Positions 7,239-15,905 of a DNA stretch of 61,019 nucleotides are shown piece after piece. The notes under the pieces were generated by a model. The model was not told the origin of the DNA and made no database searches. It saw nothing but the letters and a program-made list of their open reading frames with translations. Every line of letters begins with the position of its first letter. The stretch's first letter is position 1. The translations under genes were made by a program, and so were the position numbers. The DNA is from Caldilineaceae bacterium (lineage in GTDB: Bacteria; Chloroflexota; Anaerolineae; Caldilineales; Caldilineaceae): positions 1-61,019 of the forward strand of contig JALSIX010000084.1 in NCBI GenBank assembly GCA_026989655.1, written 5' to 3'.

Positions 7239-9473
7239 CTATCGGGACACGAGGGGCAGGAAAAGGGCGGTGGGAAAGTGGAAGGTTCGATACTGGAATC
7301 CCGTTCCCGGTACGCCCACCCAGACCTGGTGAGGCAGGGCGGGGTGAAAGGCCACGGGATTGGCGAAGGGCCAGGCCATGCCGTCGTTCTCCCGGCTCCA
7401 GGTCAGGCCTCCATCCGTGGAGAGGAGCACGCCGTTGGAGCCGGGTTCGTAGCCCCCGGCCATGAACGCGCTGGAGGAGGTGGCGACGAGGATCCGGGGA
7501 TCCGCGGGGGAGACGGCCACATCCCGCAGGAAATCGTCCCTCCACAGCTTCGTCCAGGTCTGCCCCCGGTCCTGGCTCCGATAGAGCCCCTTGCCCTGAC
7601 CGTGGACCGCGACGTAGACCGTTCCCGACGTGTGGGGGTCCGGAGTGATCGCAAACACGCCCTCCCATCCCCACTCCCAGATCTCGCCAGCCACGTTGCC
7701 CCGCATCTCGGGGCGGCCCACCTCCCGCCAGGAACCGGGCTCGCCTCCCTGCTCTGAACGCCACAGGCCGGCCTCGCCCCCCGCATAGACCAGGCGACCG
7801 TCCCAGGCATCCACCCCGGTGAACCGACAGCCACCGCAGTCGAACACCCGCTGCCAGGTCGCGCCGTCGTCCAGGCTGCGGTAGACATGCCCCTGCGCGG
7901 TGACGAACAGGGTGCGACGCTCCACCGGGCTGGTGCGGTCCAGGGAGAGCCCCAGAAGGGGGGCCGGAGGAAGGCCCGACGCGGCTGTCCAGGTCTTGCC
8001 GTGGTCGTGGCTGCGCAACAGCGTGCCCGGCGCGTCCCACGAAGGGGCCTGGGCCATCCACACCACCCCGTCTCGGGATGGGTCGGCCACCAGGGTGGTC
8101 GCGTTGCCGCCGGCCCCTTCCCACGCGCCCGTGTGGTCCGGATCGTTGCAGTTCATCCAGCTCAGGCCGCCGTCCGGGCTGTGCCAGCACCCCAGGTCGA
8201 AGTAGCCCAGGTAGATGTGCCGGGGATCGGCCTCGCTGATGGCCAGGTCGAACATGACCACGTTGTCCACCCCCCGGGAACGCCAACGCCCTGGGGCCAC
8301 CTCCTGGGTGTAGATGTTGCGGAACTGTTGGCCGCCGTCATCGGTGGTGAAGAGGAACTGGCTGTCGGCCCAGTGCAGGGCGTCCGGATCGGAGAGGTCG
8401 TCGCCCAGGGCCTGGAGATCGGTGCTGTAGGCCCAGTAGGCCGTGGTCCAGCCCACATCCCACTGCTCCACGGTGCCCACCCGTTGCCAGATGTGGCCGT
8501 CGTCCCGGCTCTCCCAGACGCCCTGACGGTCGTCCCAGGGGAACTGGTGGACAGGGTCGATGAGGCGGATGAGCCCGGGGCTCCTGGGCTTCAGCCAGAT
8601 GCGCCCTCCACGACGGGCGACCTGGGTCCACAGATGGCCCCGATCCGAGCTGCGGTAGAGGATGCCCGGGGCGTCCGGCGTGTCCTCCGCCACCGTCAGG
8701 TAGATCCGACGGGGATCGTCCGGGGAGACCGCCAGGTCCACGGCCGGGCCCAGATCGGCCCCGATCCGGGTCCAGTGGACCCCACCGTCGGTGCTGCGAT
8801 ATACGGCCGGCGATCCCGCGACCGAGCGGTCTTCCCCCGAGAGCACGTAGAGGATGTCCGGGTCCATGGGATCGAGCACCACCTTGAGGATGCGGAGGCC
8901 GTCGGGCAGGTCCTGGCTCACCTGGGACCAGGACCTGCCTCCGTCCGCGGTCCGGTACACCTGGCCATCGGCCACGTCCCAGGTAGAATGATAGGCCACA
9001 TAGCCGATCCGAGGATCTCTGGGAGAGAGGGCAATGGACGTGATGTAGCCCTCGTCCAACACCCGATGGACCCGATGGCCTCGGTCCTGGGAACGGTAGA
9101 GCCCCTCGTCCGTGCCCAGGAAGAGGATCTCCGGGTCGGTGGGGTGGAAGCCCACTGCGCTGGCATGGGTGGTCCTCAGGCCCTGGGCCGCGCCGATGAC
9201 CTCCCAGCTCTGGCCCCGGTCCTGGGAACGGTAGAAGCCGCTGAGATCACTGGCCACGAGGATGAGCCCGTCGGGCCCCGCGCCGACCGCCATGAACCAG
9301 CCTCCGCCCCCGGGATTGGTGCGCACCCAGGAGGTGTCCGCGGGACCGGCCTGCTCGGCAGCCCTCCCGGCCGGCTGGAGCGGCATAGCCCCGGAGACGG
9401 GGACCAGGAGCGGGATGGGCAGCCAGACCAGGGACGAGAAGAGCAGCAGGATGGACAGAGGGTTCCGTTGCAT
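7239..9473 (-). CDS. Secreted BNR/sialidase-type beta-propeller protein
   Basis: A 744-residue protein with a hydrophobic signal segment (about 6-30) at the chosen start, MQRNPLSILLLF (ATG 9473). The body is a run of BNR-type repeats, Ser-x-Asp-x-Gly-x-x-Trp, for example YRSQDRGQSW, YRSTDGGVHW, YRSLDDGATW and YRSQDRGQTW, spaced as in VPS10/sortilin-like or sialidase-like propellers. There is no recognisable catalytic domain, so binding of a surface ligand or glycan is possible but unproven. The protein ends TALFLPLVSR, a short hydrophobic-LPxV-Arg tail also seen on the small secreted protein at 15135-15470. A minus-strand promoter is placed at 9705-9678. Confidence 0.75.
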   Translation of the reverse strand: MQRNPLSILLLFSSLVWLPIPLLVPVSGAMPLQPAGRAAEQAGPADTSWVRTNPGGGGWFMAVGAGPDGLILVASDLSGFYRSQDRGQSWEVIGAAQGLRTTHASAVGFHPTDPEILFLGTDEGLYRSQDRGHRVHRVLDEGYITSIALSPRDPRIGYVAYHSTWDVADGQVYRTADGGRSWSQVSQDLPDGLRILKVVLDPMDPDILYVLSGEDRSVAGSPAVYRSTDGGVHWTRIGADLGPAVDLAVSPDDPRRIYLTVAEDTPDAPGILYRSSDRGHLWTQVARRGGRIWLKPRSPGLIRLIDPVHQFPWDDRQGVWESRDDGHIWQRVGTVEQWDVGWTTAYWAYSTDLQALGDDLSDPDALHWADSQFLFTTDDGGQQFRNIYTQEVAPGRWRSRGVDNVVMFDLAISEADPRHIYLGYFDLGCWHSPDGGLSWMNCNDPDHTGAWEGAGGNATTLVADPSRDGVVWMAQAPSWDAPGTLLRSHDHGKTWTAASGLPPAPLLGLSLDRTSPVERRTLFVTAQGHVYRSLDDGATWQRVFDCGGCRFTGVDAWDGRLVYAGGEAGLWRSEQGGEPGSWREVGRPEMRGNVAGEIWEWGWEGVFAITPDPHTSGTVYVAVHGQGKGLYRSQDRGQTWTKLWRDDFLRDVAVSPADPRILVATSSSAFMAGGYEPGSNGVLLSTDGGLTWSRENDGMAWPFANPVAFHPALPHQVWVGVPGTGFQYRTFHFPTALFLPLVSR

Positions 9474-9677
9474 CGGATGGAAACCAGGAGGAAGCTGGAT
9501 AACGGATGGAGGGGAAGACCGTCGCGACACGAAGGGCACGTCCAGCCCGGAGCTATCCCGGGCCTGGAGGGACAAGGCCCTTTTCCCAAGGAGGGAGATC
9601 TGCGGTCGACCAGGGCCCATACCGCCCCGGGCTTCCCCACGACAACGAGCGTCCTGCCTGCGAAGGCGCACAGGTAG

Positions 9678-9705
9678 CTTACAACCCCGGGCCACGTCCT
9701 GTCAA
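9678..9705 (-). promoter_or_regulatory. Sigma70-type promoter for the propeller gene
   Basis: On the minus strand TTGACA (9705-9700) is followed after 16 bp by TGTAAG (9683-9678; four of six matches). The leader to the ATG at 9473 would be about 200 nt. Confidence 0.45.
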
Positions 9706-9860
9706 CTTGACCCCCACCGGAATTTCACCGTTCCGAGATCGGCCCGAGTGGCTCCCGTTCCCGCCCCCCTCACCTGGGGCTGGGATCCCTCCGTGGACGC
9801 CCGTCCCATCGGGAGGGCACGCGCGCGCAGCCTCGAAAATTTCCCTTGTCCGGCCACTGC

Positions 9861-9869
9861 TGCTATATA
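9861..9869 (+). promoter_or_regulatory. Extended -10 promoter for the pst operon
   Basis: TGCTATATA forms an extended -10 (TGn plus TATATA). No good -35 is present. The predicted leader to pstS is about 60 nt. Confidence 0.45.
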
Positions 9870-9936
9870 GAGGGTGTGCCCACAGGGCCACACCTTCCAA
9901 AACGACGGTGCGTTCCAGAGGTTGGAGGAGCATCCC

Positions 9937-11031
9937 ATGCCCCGGTTCTCCTGGCTGTGGCCCCTTTTTCTCGCGATGGGGGCCGCGGTCCTGTTCGCGG
10001 CCTGCAGTGATGAGCCCCTGGTCACCCCGTCCCTCCGGCACCCCAGGACCCCCCGGGCCGAGCCGATCCCGACCCTGGATGGGGTCCCCACGGCCCAGGC
10101 TCTCCTCGGACTTCCCCCCGGGTATCGGACCCCGGTCCGCTGGGTGGGCGGGCAACTCCGCCTGCCGGAGGTGGACCCCACGGCCTTCCGGGGCACGGTG
10201 GTCACCGCGGGCTCCTCCACCGTGTTTCCCCTCACCGAGCGCCTGGCCGAACGCTTCCAGGAGGAGGGCTTTTCCGGCCGGATCACGGTGGACTCCATCG
10301 GCAGCGGCGCGGGCTTCGAGCGCTTCTGCAAGGCCGGCGAGACGGACATCGCGAACGCCAGCCGGCCGATTCGGCCCTCGGAGGTGGCGAACTGCCGGCG
10401 CATCGGACGGACCCCGGTGGAGTTCCGGGTGGGCACGGACGCGCTGGCTGTGGTGGTCTCCCGGGAGAACGACTTCGTGGACAACCTGACGCTGGAGGAG
10501 TTGGCACAGATCTTCTCCACCGCGACCACCTGGGCCGAGGTACGCGACGGCTGGCCTGCCCGGCCCATCCTGCGCTTCAGCCCAGGCACGGACAGCGGCA
10601 CCTTCGACTTCTTCGTGGAACACGTGTTCCAGAAGGACGAGGCGCCGCTGCTGTCCGCGGACAACCTCAACCTCTCGGAGGACGACAACGTGCTGGTGCG
10701 GGGCGTGGAGGGTTCGCCCTACGCCATCGGCTACCTGGGCTTCGCCTACTATCTGGAGAACGCGGACCGGTTGCGGGCCGTCGCCATCCAGGGAATAGCC
10801 CCCAACCAGGAGAGCGCGGAGGCGGGCACCTATCCCCTGGCCCGTCCCCTTCTCCTCTACTCCGACGAGACCATCCTCCGGACCAGACCCCAGGTGGCGG
10901 CCTTCATCGCCTTCTATCTGAACCGTGTGAACGAGGAGATCCTGGATGTCGGATATTTTCCGGCCAGCCCAGAGGCCTTGGACCGATCCCGGCAGAAGTG
11001 GCTGGCCGCGATGGGGATCGCCCTGCCGTAG
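9937..11031 (+). CDS. pstS: Phosphate ABC transporter substrate-binding lipoprotein
   Basis: Extracytoplasmic phosphate receptor of the Pst system. The 364-residue protein starts with a lipoprotein signal ending LFAAC (Cys23). The phosphate-binding loops are recognisable: AGSSTVFPLTERLAE near 90, SIGSGAGFERF near 120, and SPGTDSGTFDFF near 205. The ATG at 9937 was preferred over an upstream ATG because GGAGGAG lies 6 nt before it and the signal peptide begins there. It is the first gene of pstSCAB-phoU, all on the plus strand. No phoR or phoB lies in the window. Confidence 0.92.
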   Translation: MPRFSWLWPLFLAMGAAVLFAACSDEPLVTPSLRHPRTPRAEPIPTLDGVPTAQALLGLPPGYRTPVRWVGGQLRLPEVDPTAFRGTVVTAGSSTVFPLTERLAERFQEEGFSGRITVDSIGSGAGFERFCKAGETDIANASRPIRPSEVANCRRIGRTPVEFRVGTDALAVVVSRENDFVDNLTLEELAQIFSTATTWAEVRDGWPARPILRFSPGTDSGTFDFFVEHVFQKDEAPLLSADNLNLSEDDNVLVRGVEGSPYAIGYLGFAYYLENADRLRAVAIQGIAPNQESAEAGTYPLARPLLLYSDETILRTRPQVAAFIAFYLNRVNEEILDVGYFPASPEALDRSRQKWLAAMGIALP

Positions 11032-11106
11032 CCCGGTTCCGCGGCCTCCCACACCGTTGGATGGGCATGGGCCTGCCCCATCTCGGGCCGAAGAGGAGAT
11101 GCCCCC

Positions 11107-12267
11107 ATGGACGGAACCCACTCCAGACAGCCCATGGCGTCGGCCCTGCACCGACGCCCACGCCGAACCGAGGCCCTGATCCAGGTCCTGTTGGGCCTGA
11201 GCGGCCTGATCACCGTGCTGGTGACCCTGGGCATCGTGTACGAGCTGGCCCGGGGCGCCTGGGACTTCTTCCGCCACCCCCTGTGGGAGGAGACCCACCG
11301 CTCCCTGGCCGCTCCCGTGGGTCCGGCAACCCCCCGCTTTCTCCTCCCGACAGAGGGCCGGGAGCTCCCCGAGGGCAGCGTGCTCCGGGTGGGGGACGAG
11401 CTCGTGCGGGTGGTGGCCGTGGAGGGAGAGACCCTGGTGGTGGAGCGGGGCATCCAGGGCACCGGGCCGGCACCCCACCCGGCCGGCACCCCCCTCCTCC
11501 TCCAGAGCCGGGTATCGGTGTGGGCGTTCCTCACCGGCCGGGAGTGGATCCCCCAGTTGGGTCGGTTCGGGGTCCTGCCCCTGCTCACCGCCACGTTGAT
11601 GGTCAGCCTGATCGCGATGGCGGTGGCGTTGCCCTTGGGGCTGGGGATCGCCATCTACCTGAGCGAGTACGCCTCGCCCAGGATGCGCCACCTCCTCAAG
11701 CCGCTGTTGGAGGTGCTGACCGGGGTTCCCACCGTGGTCTACGGCTACTTCGCCCTCACCTGGGTCACCCCCGGGCTCCGTCGCCTTCTGGGCGCGGACA
11801 CGGTGGGCGTCTACAACATGGCCTCCGCCGGGCTCGTGGTGGGGGTGTTGGTCATTCCCCTGGTCAGCTCCATGAGCGAGGACGCGCTCCGCGCGGTGCC
11901 GGACAGCCTGCGAGAGGCGGCCTACGCGCTGGGCGCGACCCGGCTGGAGACCGCGCTGCAGGTGGTGGTGCCCGCGGCCTTCTCCGGCCTGACCGCAGCC
12001 TTCATCGTGGCCATCTCCCGAGCCATCGGCGAGACCATGATCGTGGCCCTGGCCGCGGGCGCGGGGCCCCGCCTCACCCTCAACCCCTTCCAGGCTGCAG
12101 AGACCCTCACCGGCCACATCGTCCGCATCAGCGGTGGCGACCTGAGCTACGACTCCATCGACTACCGGAGCATCTTCGCCCTGGGCCTGGTGCTGTTCAC
12201 CCTGACCCTGGGGCTGAACCTCCTCAGCCAACGGGTGGTGGCCCACTTCCGCGAGGAGTACCGATGA
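11107..12267 (+). CDS. pstC: Phosphate ABC transporter permease PstC with extracellular insertion
   Basis: Inner-membrane permease of the Pst importer. After the first transmembrane helix (about 25-50) comes an insertion of roughly 90 residues. It includes GSVLRVGDELVRVVAVEG and a following VERGIQGT motif, reminiscent of a small beta domain seen in phage-structural and other proteins. The canonical permease core follows, with YGYFALTWVTP and the EAAYALGATRLE cytoplasmic coupling loop. It ends by overlapping pstA in an ATGA junction. The insertion should lie on the outer face, next to PstS; that is inference from topology. Confidence 0.9.
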   Translation: MDGTHSRQPMASALHRRPRRTEALIQVLLGLSGLITVLVTLGIVYELARGAWDFFRHPLWEETHRSLAAPVGPATPRFLLPTEGRELPEGSVLRVGDELVRVVAVEGETLVVERGIQGTGPAPHPAGTPLLLQSRVSVWAFLTGREWIPQLGRFGVLPLLTATLMVSLIAMAVALPLGLGIAIYLSEYASPRMRHLLKPLLEVLTGVPTVVYGYFALTWVTPGLRRLLGADTVGVYNMASAGLVVGVLVIPLVSSMSEDALRAVPDSLREAAYALGATRLETALQVVVPAAFSGLTAAFIVAISRAIGETMIVALAAGAGPRLTLNPFQAAETLTGHIVRISGGDLSYDSIDYRSIFALGLVLFTLTLGLNLLSQRVVAHFREEYR

Positions 12268-13496
12268 ACAGATCCCCGGCCTTCGCACCGAACCTCTCGT
12301 CCCGGCATCGCAAGGGCCTGATCGGCCTGGCCCTCTTCCAACTGGCCACCCTGTCCAGCGTGGTGGCCCTGATGGCCCTCCTGTACACCCTGGTGGACCA
12401 CGCCTTCGGCTACGCGGCCATCGAGTACCAGGTCTACCCCGGCGACCTGGGCATGGACATCTACCGGCTGGACGACCTGCCACCGGAGACCCTGGCCCAG
12501 GTGCTGGCGGAGTACCTGCCTCCCCAGGTGTACCGCAGCCTGGACCAGGACAGGCCCCTGGCCGGACGCCCGGGGCCGGAGCTGGCAGCCCTGGTGATCC
12601 AGCGGGTCTTCCAGCCCAAGGTGGTGCGCACCTGGTCCCTGACAGAATCCCTCCTCCAGCGGGAACGGATCGCGGCCCAGGCCCGAGCCGAGCTCCCCTA
12701 CGCCGAGGTCCGCTTCGTGGACTGGATCAACGCCCGCTTCCTCTCCCGGCCCCAGTCCAGCGACCCCCTGCGGGCCGGCGTGCGGACGGCCATCCTGGGC
12801 TCTCTGTGGCTGATGGCCATCGCCCTGTTCACCGGACTGCCCTTGGGAGTCAGCGCGGCCATCTACCTGGAGGAGTACGCGGACCGCGGACACTGGTTCC
12901 ACCGGCTCGTCCAGGCCAACATCCATAACCTGGCCGGCGTGCCCTCCATCATCTACGGGATCCTGGGCCTCGCGGTGTTCGTCCGGGGGCTGGCCCCCAT
13001 CACCAGCGGAGCGATCTTCGGCCCGGCCGGGGCCACGGTGAACGGTCGCACCCTCCTCTCTGGAGGCATGACCCTGGGCCTGCTGGTCTTGCCCCTGGTG
13101 ATCATCAACACCCAGGAGGCCATCCGCGCGGTGCCGGCCAGCCTCCGCGAGGCGGCCTACGGGCTGGGCGCGACCCGGTGGCAGGTGGTGTGGCACCATG
13201 TGCTGCCCGTGGCCCTGCCCGGCATCATGACCGGCACCATCCTGGCCCTCTCCCGAGCCCTGGGCGAGACCGCACCCCTGGTGGTGGTGGGGGCCTCCAC
13301 CTTCATCACCTTCGATCCCTCCGGCCCGTTCGACCGGTTCACCGCGCTGCCCATCCAGATCTACCAGTGGACTGCCCGACCCCAGGACGTGTTCCGCAAC
13401 CTGGCCGCGGCGGCCAGCATCACCCTGTTGGTGCTGCTGCTCCTGTTGAACAGCACCGCGGTCTACATCCGTTACCGAGCCCGCCAGGGTCGCTGA
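12264..13496 (+). CDS. pstA: Phosphate ABC transporter permease PstA with extracellular insertion
   Basis: Second Pst permease subunit, 410 residues against about 290 in most bacteria. The extra length is an insertion of about 130 residues between the first helix (about 20-45) and the permease core, with a run of Leu/Glu-rich helices (for example [19 protein letters not shown]). The core has [20 protein letters not shown], the ABC-coupling loop, and [15 protein letters not shown]. The ATG (12264) overlaps the pstC stop by four bases, which argues for translational coupling. Confidence 0.9.
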   Translation: MNRSPAFAPNLSSRHRKGLIGLALFQLATLSSVVALMALLYTLVDHAFGYAAIEYQVYPGDLGMDIYRLDDLPPETLAQVLAEYLPPQVYRSLDQDRPLAGRPGPELAALVIQRVFQPKVVRTWSLTESLLQRERIAAQARAELPYAEVRFVDWINARFLSRPQSSDPLRAGVRTAILGSLWLMAIALFTGLPLGVSAAIYLEEYADRGHWFHRLVQANIHNLAGVPSIIYGILGLAVFVRGLAPITSGAIFGPAGATVNGRTLLSGGMTLGLLVLPLVIINTQEAIRAVPASLREAAYGLGATRWQVVWHHVLPVALPGIMTGTILALSRALGETAPLVVVGASTFITFDPSGPFDRFTALPIQIYQWTARPQDVFRNLAAAASITLLVLLLLLNSTAVYIRYRARQGR

Positions 13497-13545
13497 GCAG
13501 TCGCCCTGGGGGCGAAGAGCCACCGAGACAGCGAGGAGGCGCCCC

Positions 13546-14322
13546 ATGGAGGACACGGCCATCGAGACCCGAGGGCTGCGGGTCTACTACGGCGATTTCC
13601 TGGCCGTCCGGGACGTGGACCTGCGCATCCCCCGGAACCGGGTGACGGCCATCATCGGCCCATCCGGGTGTGGCAAGAGCACGGTGCTGCGCGCGCTCAA
13701 CCGAATGAACGACCTGATCCCCCATGTACGGGTCCAGGGCACGGTGCTCTTCGAGGGGCAGGACATCTACGGCCCCGAGGTGGATCCGGTGGAGGTGCGG
13801 CGGCGCATCGGCATGGTGTTCCAGAAGCCGAACCCCTTTCCCAAGAGCATCTACGAGAACGTGGCCTGGGGCGTGCGCATCAACGGCTTCCAAGGCAGCC
13901 GCAAGGAGCTGGACGATCTGGTGGAACAGGCCCTGCGGGGGGCGGCCCTGTGGGACGAGGTGAAGGACAAGCTCGGCCAGAGCGGGCTCTCCCTCTCCGG
14001 GGGGCAACAACAGCGGCTGTGCATCGCCCGGGCCATCGCGGTGCGGCCCCAGATCATCCTGATGGACGAGCCTGCCTCGGCCCTGGACCCCATCGCCACC
14101 CTGAAGATCGAGGAGCTGATGCGTCGGCTGGCCGAGAACTACACCATCCTGGTGGTCACCCACAACATGCAACAGGCGGCCCGGGTGTCGGACTACACGG
14201 CCTTCTTCACCACGGACCCAGGGCGCACGGGCCACCTGGTGGAGTTCGGCCCCACCGAGCAGATCTTCACCAACCCCAAGGACCGACGGACAGAGGACTA
14301 CATCACCGGACGGTTTGGCTGA
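13546..14322 (+). CDS. pstB: Phosphate ABC transporter ATP-binding protein
   Basis: ATPase that drives PstCA. The 258 residues hold a Walker A at GPSGCGKST, the PstB-specific [16 protein letters not shown]-loop region, [14 protein letters not shown] signature, [14 protein letters not shown] Walker B/D-loop, and THNMQQA switch His. Length and motifs match the family throughout. GAGGAGG lies a few bases upstream of the ATG. It sits about 50 bp after pstA and 60 bp before phoU. Confidence 0.95.
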   Translation: MEDTAIETRGLRVYYGDFLAVRDVDLRIPRNRVTAIIGPSGCGKSTVLRALNRMNDLIPHVRVQGTVLFEGQDIYGPEVDPVEVRRRIGMVFQKPNPFPKSIYENVAWGVRINGFQGSRKELDDLVEQALRGAALWDEVKDKLGQSGLSLSGGQQQRLCIARAIAVRPQIILMDEPASALDPIATLKIEELMRRLAENYTILVVTHNMQQAARVSDYTAFFTTDPGRTGHLVEFGPTEQIFTNPKDRRTEDYITGRFG

Positions 14323-14383
14323 GGGGACCCCGCTCCCCGATGCCGGGAAGCCGTGGAGAACCACGGGCAGAGGGAGGAGGCGG

Positions 14384-15073
14384 ATGCCCAGACAACGGCT
14401 GGACAGGAAACTGCAGGAACTGATGGCGGAGATCCAAGGGCTGGGCAGCATGGTGGCCCAGGCCACCTTTCAGGCCGTAGAGGCCCTGAAAAACCAGGAC
14501 CCAGAACTGGCCCGCCGGGTCTACCGGGAAGATCAGGCCATCAACGAGAGACGATACGCCATCGAGAGCCAGGCCCTGATCGTCATCGCCACCCAACAGC
14601 CCATGGCCGGCGACCTGCGGAAGCTGGCCTCCATCCTGGAGATCGCCACCGAGCTGGAACGGATGGGCGACTACGCCAAGGGCATCGCCAAGATCCAGCT
14701 CCTGATGGGGGAACGGCCGCCTCTGAAACCCCTCATCGACCTGCCCCGGATGGCCGAGCAGGTGGTGGACATGCTGGACCGGGCACTGGCCGCGTTCGCG
14801 GCCGGCGACGTGGAACAGGCCCTGGCCATTCCCCAGGAGGACGACCAGGTGGACGCCCTCTACAACCAGATCCACCGCGAGCTCCTGACCTTCATGATCG
14901 CGGACCCAAGCACCATCGACCCCGCGAACTACCTGCTCTGGGCCGCCCACAACCTGGAACGGATGGCCGATCGGGTGACCAACATCTGCGAGCGCACCCT
15001 CTTCACCGTGACCGGGGAGATCCGGGAGCTGGACGCCTCGGACGATCTCCTGGACGATCGGACGCCCTCGTGA
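14384..15073 (+). CDS. phoU: Phosphate transport regulator PhoU
   Basis: Negative regulator that links PstSCAB activity to the PhoR/PhoB two-component system and helps limit phosphate uptake. The 229-residue all-helical protein has the two PhoU repeats, each with the metal-binding Glu/Asp-rich motif: ATELERMGDYAKGIAK near 88 and AHNLERMADRVTNICE near 190. The ATG at 14384 follows AGGGAGGAGG at optimal spacing; upstream in-frame ATGs lack such a site. Last gene of the pst operon. Confidence 0.93.
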   Translation: MPRQRLDRKLQELMAEIQGLGSMVAQATFQAVEALKNQDPELARRVYREDQAINERRYAIESQALIVIATQQPMAGDLRKLASILEIATELERMGDYAKGIAKIQLLMGERPPLKPLIDLPRMAEQVVDMLDRALAAFAAGDVEQALAIPQEDDQVDALYNQIHRELLTFMIADPSTIDPANYLLWAAHNLERMADRVTNICERTLFTVTGEIRELDASDDLLDDRTPS

Positions 15074-15134
15074 TCCCCGGAGGCCGATGGCCATCCCGTG
15101 GCCTTTGCCCCGGAACGGCCGGCCGTGGAGGGCC

Positions 15135-15470
15135 TCAGCGCACCACCCAGGGCAGGTAGAGCCGGCTGCCCGACGGGGCGGGAGGAGGGGTCGAGGTGGC
15201 CGAGGCCGCCAGGCCGCCCACAAAGCCACCTACCAGCCTGTAGCCACCGGCCTCCAGGGTCCCGGCCGCGGGCTGGCCCACCGCGGCGCTCAGCACATAG
15301 CTCCCCGAGCTGGAGGTGCCGCCGCTGCTCAGGGTCCACCAGGAGAGGGTGTAGTGGCCCTGGGCCAGGGCCAGGCCGGCCAGCCCCAGGAGAGCAAAGC
15401 CGGCCAGGATGGACACCGTACGCCGAACCCATACCCCGGGCCATTGTGTCCTTGGAAAACTCCCGCGCAT
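15135..15470 (-). CDS. Small secreted protein with Ser/Gly repeat and LPxVxR tail
   Basis: A 111-residue protein with a basic N-terminus, a hydrophobic signal segment (about 18-36) ending near ALA-QG, and a Gly/Ser-rich body (YTLSWWTLSSGG, SYVLSAAVGQP, GGYRLVGGFVGG). After a Thr/Pro-rich linker comes the terminal SRLYLPWVVR. Proteins with this LSWW...VLSGxxGQP...GGF pattern are, to my knowledge, common and uncharacterised in Chloroflexota. The tail resembles that of the propeller protein. GGAGG lies 10 nt before the ATG. It converges on phoU. Confidence 0.65.
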   Translation of the reverse strand: MRGSFPRTQWPGVWVRRTVSILAGFALLGLAGLALAQGHYTLSWWTLSSGGTSSSGSYVLSAAVGQPAAGTLEAGGYRLVGGFVGGLAASATSTPPPAPSGSRLYLPWVVR

Positions 15471-15626
15471 GGCTGTGTATGCCTCCTTTCCCTGGGGATG
15501 TCCGGGTGTCCCTCATCACCGCGGGGAGTCCTGCGTCCCCAGCCGGGGAAACCGGGTCTCCAATGCCCGGAGCGGAGCTCCCAGAGCGGCGACAGGTGGA
15601 TCGACCGTGGGGCTCAGCCTATCAGG

Positions 15627-15647
15627 GAGATATCTCAGAGATGTCTC
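15627..15647. promoter_or_regulatory. Two tandem palindromes GAGATATCTC / GAGATGTCTC
   Basis: GAGATATCTC (15627-15636) is a perfect 10-bp palindrome. GAGATGTCTC (15638-15647) is the same with one change, 11 bp on, so the two lie on the same face of the helix. They are about 90 bp upstream of the livJ -35. This looks like a two-site operator or activator site. Confidence 0.45.
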
Positions 15648-15733
15648 AAAAGCCCCCCATCTCCGGGCCGGAGAACGGGGCCCAAAGGCACGGCCGGATC
15701 TCCTGCATTCGAACAAGTGTCTGGACAAATTCT

Positions 15734-15762
15734 TTGACAGCCTCGCCGGGTTTCCCTATAAT
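15734..15762 (+). promoter_or_regulatory. Consensus sigma70 promoter for livJ
   Basis: TTGACA (15734-15739), a 17-bp spacer, then TATAAT (15757-15762): a perfect match to the housekeeping consensus at optimal spacing. Start of transcription is expected near 15769, giving a leader of about 135 nt. Strong expression fits a highly abundant binding protein. Confidence 0.8.
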
Positions 15763-15793
15763 GGTCTTCAGGATCGATGGTCTCCAAGATCCG

Positions 15794-15817
15794 ACGAGAT
15801 CGGTTGTTGGATCTCGT
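15794..15817 (+). promoter_or_regulatory. Inverted repeat in the livJ leader
   Basis: ACGAGATC (15794-15801) and GATCTCGT (15810-15817) are perfect 8-bp arms separated by GGTTGTTG. Being about 25 nt downstream of the predicted start, it could be a repressor operator or an RNA hairpin. Confidence 0.4.
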
Positions 15818-15905
15818 TCTTCCCCCGTCGAAGGTTTCGGAGCGCACGCCGCGATCCCATGAGTAGAGCCCTTCCAACCCATCCACCTTGCAAGAGGAGG
15901 GAACA

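Larger units (their letters stand above)
9474..9936. other. Divergent intergenic region between the propeller gene and pstS
   Basis: This 463-bp stretch has no gene I can support. It holds the minus-strand promoter of the propeller gene (9705-9678) and the plus-strand extended -10 of pstS (9861-9869). I looked for tandem direct repeats resembling a Pho box upstream of pstS and did not see a convincing one. Confidence 0.6.
15471..15905. other. Divergent regulatory region upstream of livJ
   Basis: A 435-bp stretch without a supported gene between the small secreted protein (minus) and livJ (plus). It holds two adjacent GAGATnTCTC palindromes (15627-15647), a consensus sigma70 promoter (15734-15762) and an inverted repeat inside the livJ leader (15794-15817). 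Confidence 0.65.

Noticed and set aside
9700-9936. Pho box upstream of pstS
   Set aside because: No 11-bp-spaced CTGTCAT-like direct repeats could be seen near the -10.
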